Shown: positions 1 through 12,763, counted from the first letter of the stretch. The stretch is 64,000 nt of DNA from Gnetum montanum (GCA_015680685.1 MNCI01000651.1:542168-606167); one strand, 5' to 3'. The notes: generated from the sequence alone by a model not told the origin. Translations and numbers: made by a program.

Positions 1-920
1 AGTGTAGAAAACAAGAACAGAGAGAGGGAGAAAATATCACAAAACAAGCTAATACTACAAACTTTGATATTAATTATTGTGAAAGAAAATGTTAGAAACA
101 AAGGTTCAAAGAATACATATTGTAGGTTTCACAAACCCAATAAATGTAATTATATCTTTAAATTCTAATGTAGATTGTAGGGTGTGTTTTACTACAATGT
201 CTATACAAATCTACTCATGAACTTTGTCTATCATTTGTTCTCTCTACTCTAGTGATCTGCATTGGTTGGAAACAGTTGTGAACTCTTGAATGCTTGCACT
301 ACTCCAAAATATTAAGTTCTGCCTAAATGCAAAATGATCCAACATTTCTAAAAATGATGGAAAATTTAATTTAAATAGGTCATACATTCACTGATTTTTT
401 GTTGGTTTGATTCTACCAAATTTCTAACATTCCCTGCAAAGTTTCAAATGCTTTTGATGACCAAAATCTACAACATATGACATGCTAACATTTTTGACTT
501 TTTGGATACTAAATACCAATATATGTTATAATTTTCATTACTCAAAACTACAATGTATGGGTCACCAATGTATGGAGCTTTTCCTACCAAATTTGGTAGC
601 ATATTTGGGCTATTTTCATGGCTTAAAATCCAACATATAGGTCACAAACTTTTTTAGGCTTTTTCTACCAAATTTTGATAACGTATTAACAATTTGGTCC
701 TCCATATGTTAGCTTAAATGAAATTTCAACTTTTGGGCTGTAAATTTCATTTTACACATTGAAAAATGCTTAAAACCTTGCCGAAACAACAACACAGAGT
801 ATGATTTTTTATCAAAAAATAAGATAGTTATGTCTACCTTTAAATTTCCATCAAATTACAATGAAAATTTATCTTTAAGGCTTTTGTATTTGTCACATGA
901 ATTTTCTTTGAGATATTTCA
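1..920 (-). repeat. Left (3') LTR of gypsy element A, cut by the window start
   Basis: The first 920 bases are repeated in the same order at about 28678-29572, with many substitutions and small indels. Both copies lose similarity immediately after a CA dinucleotide, at 920 and at 29572, the expected end of an LTR. The element's genes read on the minus strand, so this is its 3' LTR; the rest lies left of the window. Immediately to the right, 921-933 reads TTGGCCCCTATTT, whose reverse complement is a weak polypurine-like tract (AAATAGGGGCCAA), also as expected next to a 3' LTR. The LTR contains short CCAACATATGG-like motifs that recur in the tandem array at 6590-8540. Confidence 0.75.
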
Positions 921-2009
921 TTGGCCCCTATTTATTGATGTTTAGAGGATTGACCTAAGAGACATCAACAAACAATACAAAACATCGTTGCAAGTGCATC
1001 ACCAATGCTCACTCTCCAAATTTGATTTAATAGTTGTAGAATCATACTGAGTGCTCATGATGGTGAAATAAGACTATAATTTTATGTCACAATTTTGGAA
1101 TGAGATGATGGCTATATTGGCTATCATAATATAGTTACATGGGCTAACAAAGAATTCCATCTTTTTGGCATTGGCTCTAGCTAAAAAGTTCTTCATGCTT
1201 CATGGTCAAATTGATGGTTGCTCAATAATGTGTTAGAAGAACTAACACTCCATGATTTGGCTTCTTTGGTCACTAGGCTTCTTCCTCTATTTTTTTGAAG
1301 CCATTTTTTTCACTTGAGGCTTCATTGGCCTCTTGGCTATCTTGGCATTTTCTCCCCCTACTATTTTTAGGTATAAAACCTTCTTTGGGTTTTATTCCCA
1401 ATGCTGAATTTTCTTCATTTTTTCATTGAATGAGATGTATTACATGAACTTGAAGGTAGAGCATGTCAAAGAAGATGTCACATGGCCATGGTACATGAAT
1501 GATAATAATAGGTTTTCATTGTTAGCAAGGTAAGAAAGGTTGTAATTTGACTACAGGATTATGGCTCAAAAGGGGTAATGGAAGTGATGTCAAGTAAGAC
1601 CTAGTGGCATAATTAGATAAGCTAACTAAATTTTATGTATTGAGATAACATGGTGACTCACTACTATAGCAAATCATACCTTTGCATTGGCTCTAGGCTC
1701 ATCTTACAAGCACAACTCAAAGAGGATAATAAAAGAAATCAAAGAATACATGTGATTACAAGAGATTTCATAAGGCTACATGAGGCAAAAAGTAGATACA
1801 ATCTATCATAGATTACAACTCATAAAACATGAGAAATTTGTAGTTTCTTTTATAGATTTAGACAAAGTTTATAGTGCTTTGAGGTCCCAACAAAGAAATA
1901 AAAGGTCACATAAGCTTGCTTTTTTTATTCTACAAAGGTTGTCAATGTTAATCATTCATGTAAACCTATAAAAAAAGGCAAACAAAGCCTATAAGAAAAT
2001 AGGTTAATG
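921..2009 (-). other. 3' untranslated stretch of element A
   Basis: This lies between the left LTR and the integrase C-terminus of element A. I see no conserved protein on either strand. A 63-codon plus-strand reading frame at 1780-1971 has no recognisable motif and is antisense to the element, so it is not called. Confidence 0.5.
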
Positions 2010-3350
2010 TTACATATAGTAAGGTTTAAGATAGAAATGGTTGATCATATTGATAAATTCATTCCCATTCATGTTTTCTAGTCTGAATGCTCTATTATCA
2101 TAAGCTTTTATAGCCAAGAAAGGTCCTTCCCAATTGATCAAGAACTTGTCCGCATGTTTGCAAATGGCCTTAAGAATAAGGTCTCCTTCCTTAACATTTT
2201 TCCTATCCAAATTGTGATGATGTAATAATTTCTATCTCTCTTAATATCATTTGATGTTGGCTAGCATTTTTATTTGCTATTCCTCCACCAAATTGAGGTC
2301 AATATTACATAGCTCCTTACTCTGCTCATCATTAATGAAGTCTAATAGAGCTATTCTTAAGTATGGTCCCTACAATTTAAAAGGAAAAATAGCTTTAGAT
2401 CCATAAACAATGTTATATGAGGTGGCATCAATTGTAGTTCTAAAGATTATCCAATAAGCTCAAAGTGCATACACAAGTTGTTTATGCCACTTGCATTAGC
2501 TATTTCTTAGCATCTTCTTAAGGATGTTTATGATGACTATGTTGCTCACTTCAACTTAACCATTAGCTTATGGATAGTATGGTGATGAAAAAAAATATTT
2601 GATATTTAATTCTTGACAAAATTTTTTCATTTCTTGGATACTTAACTATGGTTCATTCTCTGTAATTATAGTTATGGGTAAGCCAAAATGGGATACTATG
2701 TTGTTTAACACAAATTTAATGACTTACTTAGATTTTATTTCCTCAAAGAAATATCTTCAACCCACTTCATGAAATGTTCAATTGCAGTGATGATGAAGCT
2801 ATTTTCCATTAAAAACTTGAGATTTATAGATGTAATAATGTTGATTCCTCATCATTAAAGTGGCCATGTAATCTGAGTAATGTGTAACTTAGTTAGTGGC
2901 ACATGTATTAAGTTGTCATGTCATTAACAAGTTTCAATCTTCTATAGGTAGTCACTTTTCATATAGGACTAATATTATCCTAAGCATCTAATCTTCACAG
3001 CTATTGCTCTAGGTCCTATATGTCTTCCACATATGCCCTCTTGAATCTACTAAAGGACAATGAGAACTTCTTCTTTACCCAAGCATACTGATAATATGGC
3101 ATCATAGGACCTTTGACATAATGTGTTACTAGCTATAATGACATATTCTTTTAATCATTTACATATAATTTCCTTTTGAGACACAATTAGGTTCTATGGA
3201 GATTCACCATGCATTAGGTAAAACTTAATGTCATCGTACCACTCTTGTTAAGGAACATTGTCAATAATGGCTATAAAGGTTCCTTCAATGTTCTACATGA
3301 TGAAAAGATCATAGTTCTCCACCAAGAAAGATAATTGGCTAAACACATGT
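2010..3350 (-). pseudogene. Integrase of gypsy element A (Tat-like), decayed
   Basis: Reading leftwards from about 3350, several frames together give a retroviral-type integrase. First comes a zinc-binding-like segment (GICGRH), then a core-domain remnant (VEDISLRK and the stretch before it), and at 2010-2210 the C-terminal module with KFLINWEGPF and FYLKPYY. The pattern of an NWEGP motif followed about 30 residues later by a short tail ending in YY is characteristic of plant Ty3/gypsy Tat-clade integrases. In its family it would insert the element's cDNA into chromosomes. Numerous stops and frameshifts interrupt it, so it is dead. It follows the RNase H domain in the normal gypsy order (RT, RNase H, IN). 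Confidence 0.75.
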
Positions 3351-3359
3351 GGTGTCACA

Positions 3360-3890
3360 CTTACAACTAAGGTTACAATGGCATCAACTAAAGTGTTCTC
3401 AATTTGGAGGATGTATTGGATACCAACATCTATAAACTATAGCATGATTTTTTTGACTAGGTCACAATAAGGTTATAAATGTTTGGCTTTGCATGCATGG
3501 ACATTGGTTACTTGGTTAATCACAAGGTACGAATCACCTTTTATCATTACACATATAATTTCTTGGTTACAAGCTACCATCATTCCTTTGATTAACCCTT
3601 CATATTGTGCTACATTGTTGGTACATAGGAATTGAAATGATAAGAAAAAGGTTGGAGCTCACCATAGGATAATGATATGATGGTAGCAACACTTGATCCA
3701 TGGGTAGTTGAAGTTCCATAAAAGTGCATGATGGCCTCATACATCTCATTAACAATGTTGACATGCACATCTGAGAATTCAAGGTCTATGGTTGCATTAT
3801 CCTTGATTGGGAAAGTTATGAGTCCATTGACTATAGTTTGACCTTTCGTTGAGGCTTGGAAGGTGTAATGCATGCGAAACTCAGCTATTA
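3360..3890 (-). pseudogene. RNase H domain of gypsy element A, decayed
   Basis: On the minus strand, about 3700-3610 reads GSSVATIISLSYGELQPFSY. In the neighbouring frame the segment around 3610-3590 continues with a remnant like NNVAQYEGLIKGM. This combination (DGSS-type start, a beta strand ending in FSY-like residues, then NN.A.YE.LI.G) is the core of the RNase H found in plant gypsy polyproteins, where it removes RNA from the RNA-DNA hybrid. The switch between frames shows at least one frameshift. It sits between RT and integrase, as expected. Confidence 0.7.
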
Positions 3891-3959
3891 TGGCCTTTCA
3901 CCAGGCTATTTGGCTACTCTAGTATATATTAGTTATTATGCCTCTCAACATGTTTTCCT

Positions 3960-5390
3960 TACACATAACATTAACTTGGATCCTAAAGAGGTACTATCTC
4001 TACTTATTTAGAGAGAAGAACAAGGCTAAATAGTACTTCTTGATCTCAATGTAATGAGTCTAATATGCTATCAATGAATAGCTCTACTCCATCAGCTCAT
4101 TTTAAATGGACAAGAAAGGCTATGAACGTGTTAGAGATTGCAAGGTAGATGTAAAACAATTTTTTCTTCTTAGGTGGGTACATGGTGGGTATTTGGGCCA
4201 ACTCTTGCTTAATTTTATCAAAGGCTTCTTGACATTGGTCAATCTACTCATAGTGAACTTCCTTTTTAAGCAAGTATTTCATGGGTTATAGCTTATCCAT
4301 AAGTCTTGAGAGGAACCTCCAAATAAATGAAAATATACCTTGTAATTCTCTTAGTTCCTTAAGGTTAATAGGTGGTGCCAAGTTTTTTATGGCCTTAACT
4401 TTATCTAAATTGACACATATCCCTACCTCAAATACTACAAAACCAAGCATCTTACTATTTTTAACACCAAAGACACACTAATTAAGACTAAGTCTAAGCT
4501 CGTACTTGAGACATTGTTGGAGTACTAAATTTAGATCATGTGCATGGTTATTGGTTATCTTGAATTTTACCACTATGTTAGCAACATAATTGTTAATCTA
4601 CCCTAGCATATAATCACTAAAAATGTACATTATTGATAGGTCTCATCTATGTTCTTTAGATCAACTAGCATCATGGTATAACAAAAGGTAACCCAACAGG
4701 TCATGAAGGTTATGTAGAGTTAATGCTCTAGGTTAATCCTAACTGGGTTGTATCTCAAGAACCCATCCATATGGATAATAAGGAATGGGTGGCCATAGTA
4801 AGTTGATCAATACTAGGAAAAGAGAAATTGTCTTTAATGGTTATCTTATTCAGATCTCAAAACTCAATAAAAATACAAATGCTTCCATTTTTCTTAGGAA
4901 CTACCACTATGTTGGCCATCCAATTAGTGTAATCAATAGCTTGAATGAAACCAACATATTATAGCTTCTTAATCTCATCATGAACTTTTTCGACAAAATC
5001 TAGTCTAAATTTGCAAAAGTTTTGCTAAACAAACTTAATACTAGGATCTAGTATGATGTTATGTTGCACTAAACATGGATCTAATCCTGACATATCTTTG
5101 TATGACAAAGCAAATACTTTAATATTATTCTAAAGAAACTTGGTAATGTATTGGTCTATCTAAGGTTTGAGTGAGGAACTTAGTTTTAGCATTTTCTTCT
5201 CACCATTGTGTATTGTAATAGGAACTTCAACAAAAGAATCCTTAGTAATGTCACCAATCTCAACATTAAGGATTTTAACTATGTAATCAAGCCATTCAAG
5301 GAACTTCTCTATCAAGGCTATATGATAAAATAGGCTCTCAATTTTGAGATCTAGATAATCAAGATCAATTAGTCATTTATAATCACCATA
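3960..5390 (-). pseudogene. Reverse transcriptase of gypsy element A, decayed
   Basis: Reading leftwards from 5390, the N-terminal RT leader is clear at about 5120-4980: a segment like FALSYKDMSGLDP, then HNIILDPSIK and VEKVHDEIKKL. This matches the RT entry of plant Tat/Ogre-type gypsy elements. Near 4600 the catalytic box is still visible as NYVANIVVKF, where a functional enzyme has YVDD, so the active-site aspartates are lost. Stops occur throughout. RNase H follows at 3890. Upstream, where protease should lie close by, there are only repeats: protease is 19 kb away at 24390-24870, so the element has been split by a large insertion. Confidence 0.8.
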
Positions 5391-5619
5391 GAATCCATTT
5401 AGTCTAAAATGTAGGTCAATTTGTGCCCATGTGTCCATGTCCTAATCCTGCATGCCAACAAAAGACATATTAAGTGGTACTTGTGTGTATGATTATCAAA
5501 CCATGTTAAAATAATGCAAGATACTATGGTATTATAACACCATAGAGCAACACAAGGGTCAAAAAAAAAAGTAGAACAACATAAAATAACGCTAAGTAAG
5601 CTTATAACATGGTAAATTA

Positions 5620-6290
5620 AGGCCAAAGAAGGTAAAATGAAATGCAATAAGTTGGAACAAGCACCAAATGATGTCAAATGATGCAGAATAAGGGCCAAAT
5701 GAAGGTCAAAAAATGAAAAATGATTCAAAATTAGGTCAAATGAGGTCCTAATGATGCCAAATGACATAGAATGATTCCAAATGATGATAAACAAGGTCAA
5801 ACATGGTCAATTGATGGTAAATGTTCTCAAAATGTGGTAAAACAGATCCAAATCATGTAAAAAAATCCTAAATGACATCGAAATGTTGTAAAATGCTGTC
5901 AAATGATACCAAATAATGAGAAATGACATCAAATGAACACAAAATGATATGAAATAATGTTGAATAAGGTCAAAAAAAGACTAAATGATATCAAAATAAG
6001 TTCAAATAACACCAAATGAAGTTGAATTATGTCAAAACGAGGTAAAAAGGTGTCGAATGACGCCAAATGAGGTCAAACTAGTGAAAAATAATGTCCAATG
6101 ATTTTAGATGATGTTAAAATGCTGGGAAAATGATGAGAAATCATGTGAAATAAGGTCAACTAGGCTGAAAAAGGTCAAATGATGTTAAAACAACACATAA
6201 GGTACTAAATAGTATTAAATGATGTAAAAAGAGATCAAGCATGATCAGACACGATCAAAACAAGGTTGGAAATAATATTAAATGGTGATA
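5620..6290. repeat. Imperfect short tandem repeats (AAATGATG/GGTCAAATGA type)
   Basis: About 670 bases are dominated by variants of AAATGATGTCAAATGA and AATGAGGTCAAA, repeating roughly every 10-12 bases with much drift. Short open frames on the minus strand here are by-products of the repeat and are not genes. The tract lies directly upstream of the element A RT fragment. Confidence 0.7.
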
Positions 6291-6589
6291 TTTATTTTTT
6301 GAGGTATTTTTATAGTCAAACTAGGGTAAAATCTACTGAAAGTACACCGTAAATTAATGAAACAATTAGAAATTTGGTGAAATAGGTTATAAACTATCGA
6401 AATAAATAAAAATATATAGAAAACATGTTGTAAATTGATAAAATAAATAGAAAATATACCAAAAAATAGAAAAATCTTACAAAAATAAAAAAAAAATCTT
6501 GTGAAAAGTAGTTTAAAATTGCTAGAAAATTGATTTTTTGTTGCAAAAAAATTTAAAGAAAAAAGCTAAAAACTTATGTTTTCACCATG

Positions 6590-8540
6590 TGGAGACCACC
6601 CTTAAAACTTTTGGATACTAGGTATCATGTACACAATATGTGGGGCCTATTTAGGCTATGTTTCGGTTGTACTAACCACTTTCCAAGCTTGTTTGTTGTT
6701 CATACATTGGTTCAACGTATCAGGCCTGAAGCTCCAACGTATGGACACTCTAACTCTAAACTCAAACATGTATGGGTTATTCTCCTAATGTGTAGACTAT
6801 TTGGACTTGATTCTAGGCTTTTTTGATCTACTAGGGTAGCTTGTGACAACTTAGGATCAAGCCTTTAGCATGTGGGATCCACTTTGGTGGTGCTTAAGCT
6901 CGTTTTGACTTGTTCATTAGTGCTAAAGGTTTCACAAGTTGGTTCATATGTTGGTCCAATGTATGAGGCTTGTTTTCCAACATATGGGAGCTATATGTAA
7001 AATTTAGAGATAATTTTAACTAATTCATTAAAGTTTCAAGGCTCTTGTGGTAGCATCTAGAGCTTAGCATAGAAATATGTAGTTTCTGAGTTGTATGTAG
7101 CAAGGTGGAAGCCTATTAATGCCCACACGTTGGCTTGTGCATTGGCCCAACATGTGGGAATTTTTCTCTCAACATATGAGTAGTTTTAAATGGTTTTTGT
7201 GCATGTGGTACCCACCAAGACAACTTCTAACCACTCCCAATCAAGTCTTTGACAATGGAACTCAATTTAGTAGTGGTTAAGCATGTATAGACTTGGTTAT
7301 TGTTGCTAGAGATCTCATACATTTGTTTGTATGTTGGCCAAATGTATGGGACCTTCCTCTTAAATGTGCAAGCCTCCATGGGCCATTTTGTGATGATTTT
7401 GATTGGGTTTTTGACTCCTCAAGACCTTCAAGGTACCAACTAGGATTTTGGAGGAAAATTTGAAGTTTTTACAATGTTATTGACCCAGATAGGGGTTTGG
7501 TTAGGCTCATAAATTGGCTCATAATTTGTTCCAATGTGTATACATTTATTCCCAATGTGTGGGATCAAATATTACTATTTTTGAGGTTTTTCAACTTGGT
7601 TTTTTACTTATCCAGGCTCCCAAGCCAATGGCTAAGGTTTTGGAGGATGATTTGCTATTTTTATGACTGTATGGGCCAAGGTGAAGGCTTGCATATGTCC
7701 ACACGTTAGCTTATACAGTGGTCAAATGTGTGGGGATTACTTCCTCAACATATGGGGCTTCATATACCATTGTGCAAGAGTTTCAACTAGTCGTTTGACT
7801 TCCTTTGACTCCCAATGTAGTGGCAAGGATTTGGAGGAAGATCAACAATTTTAGATGTGGTATTGAGCAAGATAAGAGTTTGGTGATGCTCACACATTGG
7901 CTTATACATTGGCCCAACATGTGGGGCTTTTATTTCAAATGCACAAAGTCAAAAAATTATTTTTTAGAGCTTGTTAATATTAGTTTCTAAGTCAATTCTC
8001 CACTCTGGGTTTTTTGGGTCCCACCAGGCCACTTTTGACCAAATTTGAGCATGTCAAAACTTGTTCTAGGCCTCATACATTGGCTTATATGTTAACCCAT
8101 ACTATGAGGCTTCATTGCCAATGTATGGGATCAAACTTGGTAGATTTTGTGGGTTTCAGACAAGGTTTTTGGTATCTTTAGCACTTTATGTCAACATCTA
8201 GGGCTCAATGGGGAATCTGTACTTTTTAGGATCATTTATGGAAAATTATGAGATCTTTTTATGAATCTTAAGGATCCTTGAGCTCTCATACATTGGTCTA
8301 TACATTGGTCCAGCATATAAGACTAAGCTTTCCAATGTATGAGCTCCCAACCTTCAACATATAAGCTTTTTGTATGTATTTTCTAGTGTTTGAAACTTGT
8401 TGAAATTTTAAGATTTGGTGGGATCCTTGAGATGGATTGTAGTTGAAATTGAGATAGTTTAGGCTTGGTCACAACTTCCACATGTTTTCCCATACATTGG
8501 AGTTCTTGTGATAAATGTGTTACTAAGGCTTTAAATCCTA
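6590..8540. repeat. Degenerate tandem array, about ten units of about 190 bp
   Basis: A marker block resembling CATACATTGGCTTATACATT followed by GGCCCAACATGTGGGG recurs near 6710, 6935, 7120, 7315, 7505, 7705, 7890, 8070, 8280 and 8475, that is every 180-225 bases. Each unit holds partly palindromic cores (CCAACATGTGG, CCAATGTATGG). Units differ greatly, so the array is old. Similar cores occur in both LTRs of element A (about 540-690 and 29200-29300) and at 27880-27930, so the array probably grew from LTR or untranslated sequence of that family. Tandem arrays inside Tat/Ogre-type elements are established knowledge; this particular array I do not recognise. Confidence 0.75.
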
Positions 8541-11002
8541 TACAGTGATGTATACATTAGATTGGAGATCTTAACATATGAGGTAAGAAATGGAAATTTT
8601 TCATTAAAAATCAACATACAAGTATTTTTTTTTTCTTTTTAAATATCTTCTAAGCTCAACATGTAGGAGGTTTTCTTAGTTTTTCAAAGAGTTTTTCTTG
8701 TTAACATGGTGGTGAATTTTTAGGATTTTCTACACCAAACTATAGCATTGGAGCTAGTTTCCTTACCAATCTCCCTATTGTAGAACCTAGAATCTACAAT
8801 GGATGTTGAAGAAATAGTTTTGAACTATTTTCTAGAAAATCTTGAGTTCTACCATCTCTATTCACAATGTTGTGGCAACAAGGCAACGAATTCAATGCTT
8901 TTCTTCTATAACAATCAAGGCAAAGATTTGAGACTTTCTGCAATCATGGTGAAGAAGATCAATTTGACAAGTTAAATCCAATTTTGGATTAGGTAGATGA
9001 GGCCATTTGCATTATTTATAGGCTTCCAAATCCTACTACAGGAAAAGGATCTTCATCAAGGTCTACTAGGTACCAAGTTCTCACCATTTTTCCAATTTTA
9101 GATGAATTTGTAAAAACATGCTTCCATCTCTAGGCTTACCTAGGTTGAAATTTTTTGATTTGGCTGTGCTAAACTAAATATTTATGCCTGTCAATTATAT
9201 TAGAATCAAGATTTGGATTTTTGGACATCAATTGAAGGAGATTTTGTTTTCCCTAAACCCATATGTAGTGTTTTTACTCTATTCTTGCCTAATTTACTTT
9301 AACTTGACTTTTTCTCCTAGCTCTTGTATGACTAGATTTTCTAGTTTTGGCTTCATAGATCTATATTTTTAGGATTTTCAACTATATTAGAGGTTGAATC
9401 ATATTTTTTTGGTTTTTTCTAAATTTTTTATGGGTTTTTTCCCAACCCAATCTATAGCATTCTAGCCTCTTTTGACAAAATTTTGTAGTTTTTCCATGGG
9501 AAAATTGACAATGTTTAGGGGTTTTCTGTGGTTTTGTGATCAACATTTTTGATCCCAGATTATTTTAGATTTAGTGTATAGGGGTTCTTGATGAAGTTTG
9601 TAATTTTTGAAATTTTTTACAAACATTTTCTTGGAGTGTTTACTAAAATCGATTCACTGCAAATTAGGTTTTTTTGTTGAAAATTCCATGTAATTTTGAG
9701 TTAAAGTTTGATTTTCCTACACTTGTAAATGCAACATCGGAGATGAAATTGAGTTTTTGGAAGCTTTTTTTACAATTTATAATCAAAAATAATTGTTTAT
9801 AAAATTCTTTCTATATTTTTCCAAACCTTGGGATCTATGTTTGTTAGTTGCAATTTGAACTATAGAGTTCTGTGATATTTATTATTATAATTAATAGTGT
9901 TGGACACCAGTGATTTGGTTTTTTCCATTGTGTAATCTTTCCCAAGTCCTATGATCAATGTATGATCCTCTTTAGGCTTGCTAAGATATCATATGAGGGG
10001 TCTTGGGATTTTGCACAAGGAAGAATGGTAGTGTATGGGTTCTAGGAGCCAAGAAAATTTGTGATTTTTGCTTTCACTTTTCTTGTATTCCAAGTGTTTT
10101 GTATTTTGAAATTTCAATGACCACTCATGATAGACATTCTCTACTTTTGGATCCATAGCGTTATTAATTTTTTCTTCATTTTTTGTAAAAAAAAGTTTTC
10201 AAGATAATTATTCATGAAAATGCTTATTTAGGGTCTTACACACCAACTATTTGTGGAAATGTCAAACTTGTTTTTTTGCTATGTTGATTGAAGTGTAAAG
10301 GTTAGATTTTGGTTTGTATTATAAAATTAGTTACATTAGTAAAATTGGTCATTTTTCATGTTTTGTATTTAATGGTAACATTATCATCCTAGAGGTAATC
10401 TTGGTTTAAATTTCATTAATTTTTTGTTTTAATGCTTTTATGGATTTCTATGTTCTAATGGTTGTGTGGTTGGTTATGTATGGGGCCTTGCTGAAGCCTA
10501 TCTTGGTTTTTGTGAAGTTGATGGGGATCCTATGTTGCATTGGGATCACCACCCAAAACATTCTAAACCCCAATATGAGTATCAATGATTACATCAAAGT
10601 GTGATTTCGACCTAGTGCCCAAGAGTTCATGTTATACCTAATGCAACATTTTAGTGTGATCATGTGGTCACAATTGGTTGTGGATGTTAATGGTTGACAA
10701 TCTTAACATCCAAAGAGAGATAGAGTAGAATAATACTTCATATTTTGAGGGAGTTCATAGGTTATCTGACATACCATTATCTTATCTCATATTTGGGAGA
10801 TGCCACAATACTCACAAGATAATGTTGAAAACACCTTAATGATAGGCTAGAGGATACATACACTCTTCCAAAATCCTCCAAGAACTATTTATTTACTAAA
10901 ATCATAAATCTGGTTTTAAATTGTCATCTTTGTATATTTTTGGTTGTACTATTATTTGGTTCTAACTATTTTGATGCTTCATTCTTTTTCTTTTTTACTC
11001 AG
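8541..11002 (+). other. Gene-poor stretch with possible exon remnants upstream of relic G
   Basis: Mostly AT-rich, T-rich sequence. Two short plus-strand stretches look protein-like. About 8975-9115 reads as DEAICIIYRLPNP and ends before a GT at TTTGTAAAA. About 10597-10700 reads like FRPSAQEFMLYLMQHFSV then IMWSQ. The second faintly resembles the core of NLI-interacting-factor/CTD-type phosphatases (K/R-P-x-x-x-EF-L ... F-x-V-x-x-WS), but it lacks the DxDxT catalytic box and contains stops, so the match is weak. They may be 5' parts of relic G. Nothing else is supportable. Confidence 0.3.
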
Positions 11003-11267
11003 TTATAGGATACATCTCTAGGAATTGATGAGAAATAACCAAACCTTATTTGTGGCTCATACAACCTTGAAAGAATTCGAAAAGGTGAGGTTGTAACAGT
11101 GCAAGTGCTTAGTTAACTTAAAGTTGAGTTTGGTAAATATGGTATGTGGTATTCTTGCATATATCAAACAAGCTTAGCAGACAATTGTGCATATGAATGG
11201 TGGGCTCACATATACTTAGGAGCATATGTACCAGCTTGTCCTAAAGTTCAAGCTTTTCTTAATCCTA
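11003..11267 (+). pseudogene. Relic gene G, putative exon 1
   Basis: A coherent plus-strand frame gives LICGSYNLERIRKGEVV, then EFGKYGMWYSCIYQTSLADN and YLGAYVPACPK, with one internal stop. It is preceded by a T-rich tract ending in CTCAG (acceptor-like) and followed by GTGAGTG at 11268 (donor-like). Joining to the next block at 11414 keeps the frame (N-P-R-Q-L). I do not recognise the family. The intron-like spacing (146 bp, T-rich) suggests a cellular gene origin rather than retrotransposon gag or pol. Confidence 0.45.
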
Positions 11268-11413
11268 GTGAGTGAAAGTTGTTTAGTATAGCTAGCAATT
11301 TTAGGAATTTTCATTTTGTGTTTTTCTATAATTTTTTCTTTTTTTTTATTTTTAAATTTTTATAGTTATTTTGAAATTTTTTGATTTTTTTTATGGCTTT
11401 ATAATACTAATAG

Positions 11414-11906
11414 GACAACTATGTTATGTTACAAATTATGTGCATGAGTCTACAGTTGTCATGATCATTTCAAAAGATTCAACTCAAGTGGGATGAAGTA
11501 GACTCAGCATAAGAGTGTCTAGTAGAAGAAGCTCCTACAGATGTCCTACAAAGACTCACTAATGTAGGTTTGTATGAATTGTTCATGTTTCCTAGTCCAT
11601 TGATGTCACCTATCAAGATATTGAACGTGATTGATTTTTGATGAGGAAATCACCAAATTCATCACTTGTGTTCATAAGTATCCTATTGTGTTGAGCATTA
11701 ATGAGTTCATGTTCAACGATCTCTTTGAAATACCCTCTAGTTGTGCCAAGGCTGCTACTAGAGCAGGGAAAGATATAGGCCATAGAAAGGAAATTGATAC
11801 TTGGCTTAACTCTCCTCCTAGTGTAACATTATCTTTTAACAATTGTGAAGTTGAGGAATCCAATGAGATCTATCTCCTTTTCTGCACTAAGGAATTTTCC
11901 ATGTAA
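11414..11906 (+). pseudogene. Relic gene G, putative exon 2
   Basis: It starts after TAATAG (acceptor-like). Reading across at least two frames gives CYVTNYVHESTVVMIISKD, then VLQRLTNVGLYELFMFPSPL. From 11631 a 91-codon open stretch follows, containing EEITKFITCVHKYPIVL and ATRAGKDIGHRKEIDTWLNS. The frame changes near 11500 and 11630 show indel damage. Family unknown. The 63-codon minus-strand frame at 11672-11863 is its shadow. Confidence 0.45.
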
Positions 11907-12169
11907 CTAACATAGAGGAAAATCATAGGGGTTCAATAGGCTTAGATTATGAAAAAGATGTTAACTAATAGACTAGGTTTAACTAGACTACCTTCCTACT
12001 CATTATCTAAAGGGATGAAAACTGAAAGCTCTGCAATAACCTTGATAATATTCATCATGTGCATTTTACATTCTTATTTACATATCTTATGAGCTTGGGT
12101 AAGTTCTTAGTGATTAAGAGAGATGGAAAGTGAGTTGCATGTGATCCTTTCTAACTCTTGAGGCCTTGG

Positions 12170-12466
12170 ACCAAACATATTACTCGGGTGATGCATAAGC
12201 AAAATCCCCCAACATAGGAGATAGAAGAATTACAAAGCATATTAGTCATTTACATGGTTTGTGTGGTTGTTTTCATAACATGGGGATTAAGCCTTGTCCT
12301 ACATGTGGCAATGCAAATAAATCTAAAATGTTATGCACAGAAGTAGATGGCAGTGCTAGAAAGAAGATAAAGAGGTCACATGTTGAAGACCACATTTAGA
12401 TTCCTAATAAGTAAGCACCTAAGAAGATGAAAATCAAACTCAACACAATTAATTAGGATGTTGGAG
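12170..12466 (+). pseudogene. Relic gene G, putative exon 3 with Cys/His-rich segment
   Basis: The frame contains HLHGLCGCFHNMGIKPCPTC followed by GNANKSKMLC and a basic stretch (ARKKIKRSHVED, APKKMKIKLN), ending DVGG before GTATGTAAAC at 12467, a good donor. The C-x-x-C and Cys/His cluster could be a small metal-binding knuckle and the KKIKR run a nuclear localisation-like patch; both are inference. Two in-frame stops are present. Confidence 0.45.
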
Positions 12467-12598
12467 GTATGTAAACATTTTTTATATATATTTTTAGTTT
12501 TTATTTTTTGTATATTTTTTGCTATATTTTTAGTTATATTTTTGTTAGTAAATGTTTACTAATTTATCTTATGTTTTATTGATTTTGGTTTATTATAG

Positions 12599-12763
12599 GG
12601 AAGAGGTAGGAGTTTGCTACTAAGGTTGCTATAGAAGAGAAGCAACAATACAAAGAAGAGGAGAAGAGGATATCCATTGAGGCTCTAGATGTGTTGGATT
12701 CCATCTTAGATGATTTACCTCCAAAAATCAATCCTCCAATAGACTTGTCTCATGATATCCTTG
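12599..12763 (+). pseudogene. Relic gene G, putative exon 4 (acidic/charged)
   Basis: It follows a T-rich intron-like stretch ending TTATTATAG. The open frame reads ATKVAIEEKQQYKEEEKRIS, then LDVLDSILDDLPPKINPPID and LSHDIL, followed by GGTGTGCT (donor-like). Highly charged, possibly helical. Family unknown. Confidence 0.5.

Noticed and set aside
5399-5800. 133-codon minus-strand open frame
   Set aside because: It lies in the AAATGATG-type short repeats; its His/Leu/Phe-rich product is a translation of the repeat and has no domain.
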